Below are positions 60,361 through 64,000 of a stretch of DNA of 64,000 bases, in pieces (within the stretch, counting starts at the first letter, position 1; every line of letters starts with the position of its first letter). The notes beneath the pieces were generated by a model that was given only the letters and a program-made list of their open reading frames with translations, had not been told where the DNA came from and did no database searches. This DNA is from Atopsyche davidsoni (lineage: Eukaryota; Arthropoda; Insecta; Trichoptera; Hydrobiosidae): the NCBI GenBank assembly GCA_022113835.1, contig JAILWY010000021.1:3224001-3288000 (forward strand). The letters run 5' to 3'. The translations under genes and the position numbers were made by a program.

Positions 60361-61785
60361 AAATTAAAATAGTACTATGCAAATTTCGTTAAGATTTAGA
60401 TATATACATAAAAGAGCCCAAATATGTTATTTCTCTCACGAATTAGAGTGTTATTGTTATACTTTTGTCTCATCATGATGCAGCCTCTTCCTATCCTTCA
60501 CGACAGATTACCCTTAAGAATAAGGCTTTGTGGGCTTTTTTATTTCGACAAACAATAGAGCTGAACTATTGGAATACACTATAACCATACTGTCTTCAAT
60601 ATATATTTATTGCCAGCTAGATATATTTGTGTGCTTGTTTTGCCAATTAGGGAATTCTCGAAACTCACTGCTAATTTCGTATCTAAAAATTCCAAGAGCT
60701 GTTTTATAATTGTTTATAGATAAAATATGTATATTCAATATTTTTTTTATAAAACCTTGATATCTATATGAAACTTTTATTATTTAATAAATTTATAAAA
60801 CACTTAACTGTAAAAATTCCAGGGTAAAAATACTAATAGAATTTCTTTTTATTTTTAGCCACATTTGTCAATGAACTATTCGTTTATCGGTTAAACAGCT
60901 TTGCATGTGGTCATTCGAATAAAAAGCTTTGAAAACAAATACCAATACGCCATAACCTTTGATAAAAAGGCTTAAGCACTTCAAATCGACAGTCAAAATC
61001 TGGATTGATAATCTCCATACGATCTGTGGAATTAATAAAAAGCAACGTTCAAAACGTACCTTCCCCAATTTATTGAATTACGTAATTTAATTAATGGCAC
61101 TAACTTTTAAATAAATACCTAATAAATGATAAAAAAAATTAAATCAATTATAACTAACTTAAAAAAACAATTATTTGTAAAAAATGTCGAGCTTATATAG
61201 AATGTTCATTTTTTAATATATGACGTCATACATTGATGTAAGCTTCAAATTTAATGTTTATGTTTAATTCTCACTATTTAATAATTACGTACATTTTTAA
61301 AAGTCTTCTGGCACTCAATAACCCTTACGTCTGCTAGAAATACTCGCTAAGTAAACGTGCGTTAAATATTATGTGTTAACATAGCGTTGTTAAAACAACC
61401 ATTAAGAACTAAGAGCTATTTCTTTGTATTTAAATTCTGTAAGGCCATTTCAGTAATAGTATAGATTTTACAGATTTTCTTCGTAAATGCTGCTATTACT
61501 ATTTCTTCAACTCATTTATTTTTTATGTGCTGAAAATATGTTTGCTTAAAACAATCTAGTTTCGATACTTATATTCTGATCTGTATGGTACAAATGTACA
61601 AAAATTTTAACAATACATCTCTGTGCGTTAAAAGAAGATAATTTTTTTTCATGAGGGTTCCTTCTTAATGGGTTTTCCAGCCCTTTAGAATTTTTTCAGT
61701 TTTTTTTTAAAAATGCCTGAAAATTTGCCGGTAATGTTATCCATTAAATAAAGTAAGAGTACATGAATTGAGGCTGCTGAGTTTT
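60361..61785. other. AT-rich stretch with a CRE-like palindrome
   Basis: TATGACGTCATA (61219-61230) is a 12-bp perfect palindrome with the core TGACGTCA. Nothing else was found. Confidence 0.5.
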
Positions 61786-61789
61786 GGCA

Positions 61790-62010
61790 GGTGAGCATGT
61801 GTGCACGCCCACGCCTCGCGTGCCGAGTTTTTACGAGGTTTTTTACTTTCGTATCGATTGCGGCAGTTCCTGGCGTGACACGTGAGTGCGGCGAGGAGAT
61901 CGATCTGGCGCTCAAAAAACGCATGTTTACTTACGACTCCTTCAGCGCCTGCAGCTCGCCATGAATTATTCAGTTTAAAAGCCCCGCGAGGTGTCGGGGG
62001 GCGGTAATCT
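61790..62010. other. GC-richer island with a donor-like site
   Basis: It contains GTGCACGCCCACGCCTCGCG, GTGACACGTGAGTGCGGCG and GTCGGGGGGCGG. On the minus strand, CTGCAGGCGCTGAAGGAGTC is followed by GTAAGT (near 61940), which resembles a splice donor after a short open frame (ELQALKES). No matching acceptor was found, so no exon is called. Confidence 0.35.
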
Positions 62011-62439
62011 GAAAGAATTTATATAATTACTTAATGACCCCGTCTTCATACACAGACGTATATTATATGCCTTGTCTAGGATGCAAGTAAAAACTTCATA
62101 ATTTATTGAATATTTTTTTTATTTATGGTACAAAAAAAAACCTAATTTTAATTCAATACAATAAATGTTTAAAAATATCATTTTTTTATTCAAGTTCTAA
62201 ATGGTTATTCATTTAAAAAAAAATCATTTCAAAAATACTAGTGAAAATGAATATTACATTATTAAAGTAAAAAAAGTTACATTAAATGAATATCGTATCG
62301 TAAGGACAATCAAAATGTTAGAAATATTTGTTAATTTTTTTTTTGAATACGTTGACTTTAGATATTAAAGAGTAAACTATAATGTCTCATAACGAAGTTG
62401 CAGAAATATATTTCACAGAAATACCACTTATATAAATTT

Positions 62440-62720
62440 TATTCCTTCCGTGGAGTTGAAGGAAAGAGCGATCTCGTGTCACTCTCAAGTGGCAATATCA
62501 TTTTTAAAGGGAGTCACTTTATTTGAACTCCCATCCTGTCGGTTACTGCGGCCGTTAGACTGTCTGTCAGTACATTTGTCTAGAAGTTGCGTTCTCTATA
62601 CAGGCATACGTAATGTAGCGACTGACCCCGGCTCTGGTATAAATAGCTGCTACAGAAATAAACCGGGAACTTCTCACTTGCGCTATTGAATGCCGCAGGA
62701 GCTCGTTCTTTTCCGTATTG
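62440..62720 (+). promoter_or_regulatory. GC-richer island with canonical TATA box
   Basis: GGTATAAATAGC (TATAAATA at 62638-62645) is a textbook TATA element. TCACTT about 38 bases downstream is a weak, slightly distant initiator match. The 79-codon frame across the island is unrecognised. It is a candidate core promoter, or a conserved element with a chance TATA. Confidence 0.28.
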
Positions 62721-62964
62721 CAGGATATGGTACTAAATGAAAGCTCTCCAGTGAAATGTTAGAGGAATACCAAATTCAGTTTTTGGCATACGAAGTCAAA
62801 AGTACCAAAGTGTGCCAAAGGCCGAGGCATTTTCCGCAGAAGATACAAAAAAAACTGCTCGTGTAAGGCCCTCTGAAATTCAATTTAAAAGATGTATTCG
62901 ATTACATTTTTGGAAGCTGAGTGAATAATAAGCATATTTTACCAGTTTTCTAGAAATAAATCTA

Positions 62965-63030
62965 TTTTCAATTTTCCACTTTTTATTTGTCGATGCGAGT
63001 AGTTTCAAAGTTGACCTTTTCAAGCATAGT
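62965..63030 (-). repeat. Copy of the GAAAC-TAGTC repeat family
   Basis: The minus strand reads GCTTGAAAAGGTCAAC, TTTGAAACTACTCGCATCGAC, then AAATAAAAAGTGGAAAATTG. The stem sequence is degenerate, but the order and tail match the copies at 60.3 and 9.2 kb. Confidence 0.45.
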
Positions 63031-64000
63031 GAGGTTTCATAAACTATTTAAATATAAGCAAATGATCAAGTGTTAGAAAGAGGGTTATGATGAATATTTG
63101 AATAAATGGTCAATGAGTCAAATGTTCTTGACTAATCGGGGATTCTATAGTATAAAATTGCTGTACTAAGCAATCATTCAATAAGCAAATCAATTTATGT
63201 TCTAGGAAACGATTTTATTTTTTGGTAATAGTTAAATATGTAGCACAGTTATTTCGTTGTGTAAGAAAAATCGTGGAAAATAGCTATAAATCAAATTAAA
63301 TAAAAAAATATTTATATGAATATAATAAATCATTTAAATAAAGTATTAATGTAATATTTCTCCAAGTACATTCTGTCAATATTTTTAATTATTAAATACC
63401 TAAATTATTAATTTGAAATATTTATCGATAGTGTTTTTACTCATTTAAATAAATTTCCTTTTCAGTTAAGTTTACCTTAATTTAAAAAAAGAAAATCATG
63501 TAGTAATAAGGATACATAATGTGAGAAATGCACTTTTCTATAGCTTTATTTTTAAGTTTTTCAAATTTTCAGGAAGTATAGTAAAAAACAAAATGATAAA
63601 TATACAAAAATTGCATAACAAAATGATAAACACAGAGATCAAATACAAATCCAATTTCTAATGCAAAATGTACGAATATCAACATTTCAGCTGAATATAA
63701 TTACAATCAATACTCGATTTGTGTTTGAATCAATCTGTCAAATGTGTTATATTAGTAAGCTCTGAGGATGTTCAAACATAATTGAAATGAATGAAACTCC
63801 AATCAAAGTGTGCTGATAATATTTTGTCTGTAATATACTAAAAAATCAGGTCCACCACGCGGCTCTGAAGATGACGAAACTAAAAAGTATACTGGGTCGT
63901 TGCGTTCATTCCTTGAAACAACAATAACTCGATCACTCAGAAAAAAGAAAAGACAAATTTGTTGAGAATGATAGAAATATGAGATTTTTACTTTGTGATG
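63031..64000. other. AT-rich end of window with two possible GAAAC-family relics
   Basis: CTCTGAGGATG ... ATGAATGAAACTCC (about 63759-63799) and CTCTGAAGATGACGAAACTA (about 63863-63882) show the CTGANGA ... GAAAC order without clear stems. The rest is AT-rich with no gene. Confidence 0.4.

Noticed and set aside
61900..61985. Strong GTAAGT donor on the minus strand as an exon end
   Set aside because: The frame before it is closed within about 10 codons and no acceptor lies in between, so no exon can be drawn.
1..64000. Bacterial-type features (operons, ribosome binding sites, CRISPR, integrons, prophage)
   Set aside because: There are no long packed open frames, no spaced direct repeats and no prokaryotic genes. 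The DNA is eukaryotic in character.

Overview
This is eukaryotic, strongly AT-rich DNA (by eye roughly two thirds to 70% A+T) with long homopolymer A/T runs, (TA)n and (CA)n microsatellites, and remnants of a Penelope-like retroelement, a hAT DNA transposon and a small MITE. That mix suits an arthropod, most likely an insect with a fairly large genome. The species cannot be named from the sequence. I found no recognisable protein-coding gene, rRNA, tRNA, CRISPR array or bacterial signal. Nearly all open frames are short and sit in GC-richer patches or repeats, as chance predicts, so I read the window as intergenic DNA or the interior of very long introns.

Layout. 0-9 kb: AT-rich DNA with a minus-strand GIY-YIG relic of a Penelope-like element and a hammerhead-like core beside it (2.2-2.45 kb), a tRNA-derived SINE-like block (5.0-5.25 kb), and a GC-richer composite block cut by two (TA)n arrays (6.9-7.96 kb). 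9-27 kb: AT-rich desert carrying GC-richer islands of 100-400 bp about every 1-3 kb. Several hold textbook-quality binding-site words: a 14-bp CRE/ATF palindrome at 12.0 kb, two RFX X-box-like palindromes at 18.1 kb and three CAGGTG E-boxes in 34 bp at 23.25 kb. 27-45 kb: a 207-bp MITE at 29.77-29.98 kb, several clean hairpins (30.5, 35.8 and 39.65 kb), and two islands with plausible splice signals (minus-strand 44072-44148; plus-strand from 36897). 45-64 kb: more islands (47.3-48.6 kb), an intact-ended 1.19-kb non-autonomous hAT element with a perfect 8-bp target duplication and an internal 51-bp minisatellite (52388-53578), a 32-bp perfect palindrome (53786), a 78-bp minisatellite (54796), a long (TA)n (59.05 kb) and a TATA-containing island (62.64 kb).

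A recurring signal is a dispersed short family, about 60-110 bp, present on both strands at roughly 9.2, 16.25, 57.75, 60.3 and 63.0 kb, with possible relatives at 42.6 and 63.76-63.9 kb. It has the form CTGAAGA-(stem)-GAAAC-TAGTC followed by a tail like AATAAAAAGTTGGAACATC. The conserved words resemble hammerhead-ribozyme cores, which established work reports in Penelope-like elements. Linking these copies to that family is my inference. The regularly spaced islands look like candidate cis-regulatory or conserved non-coding elements, which only a cross-species alignment can test.
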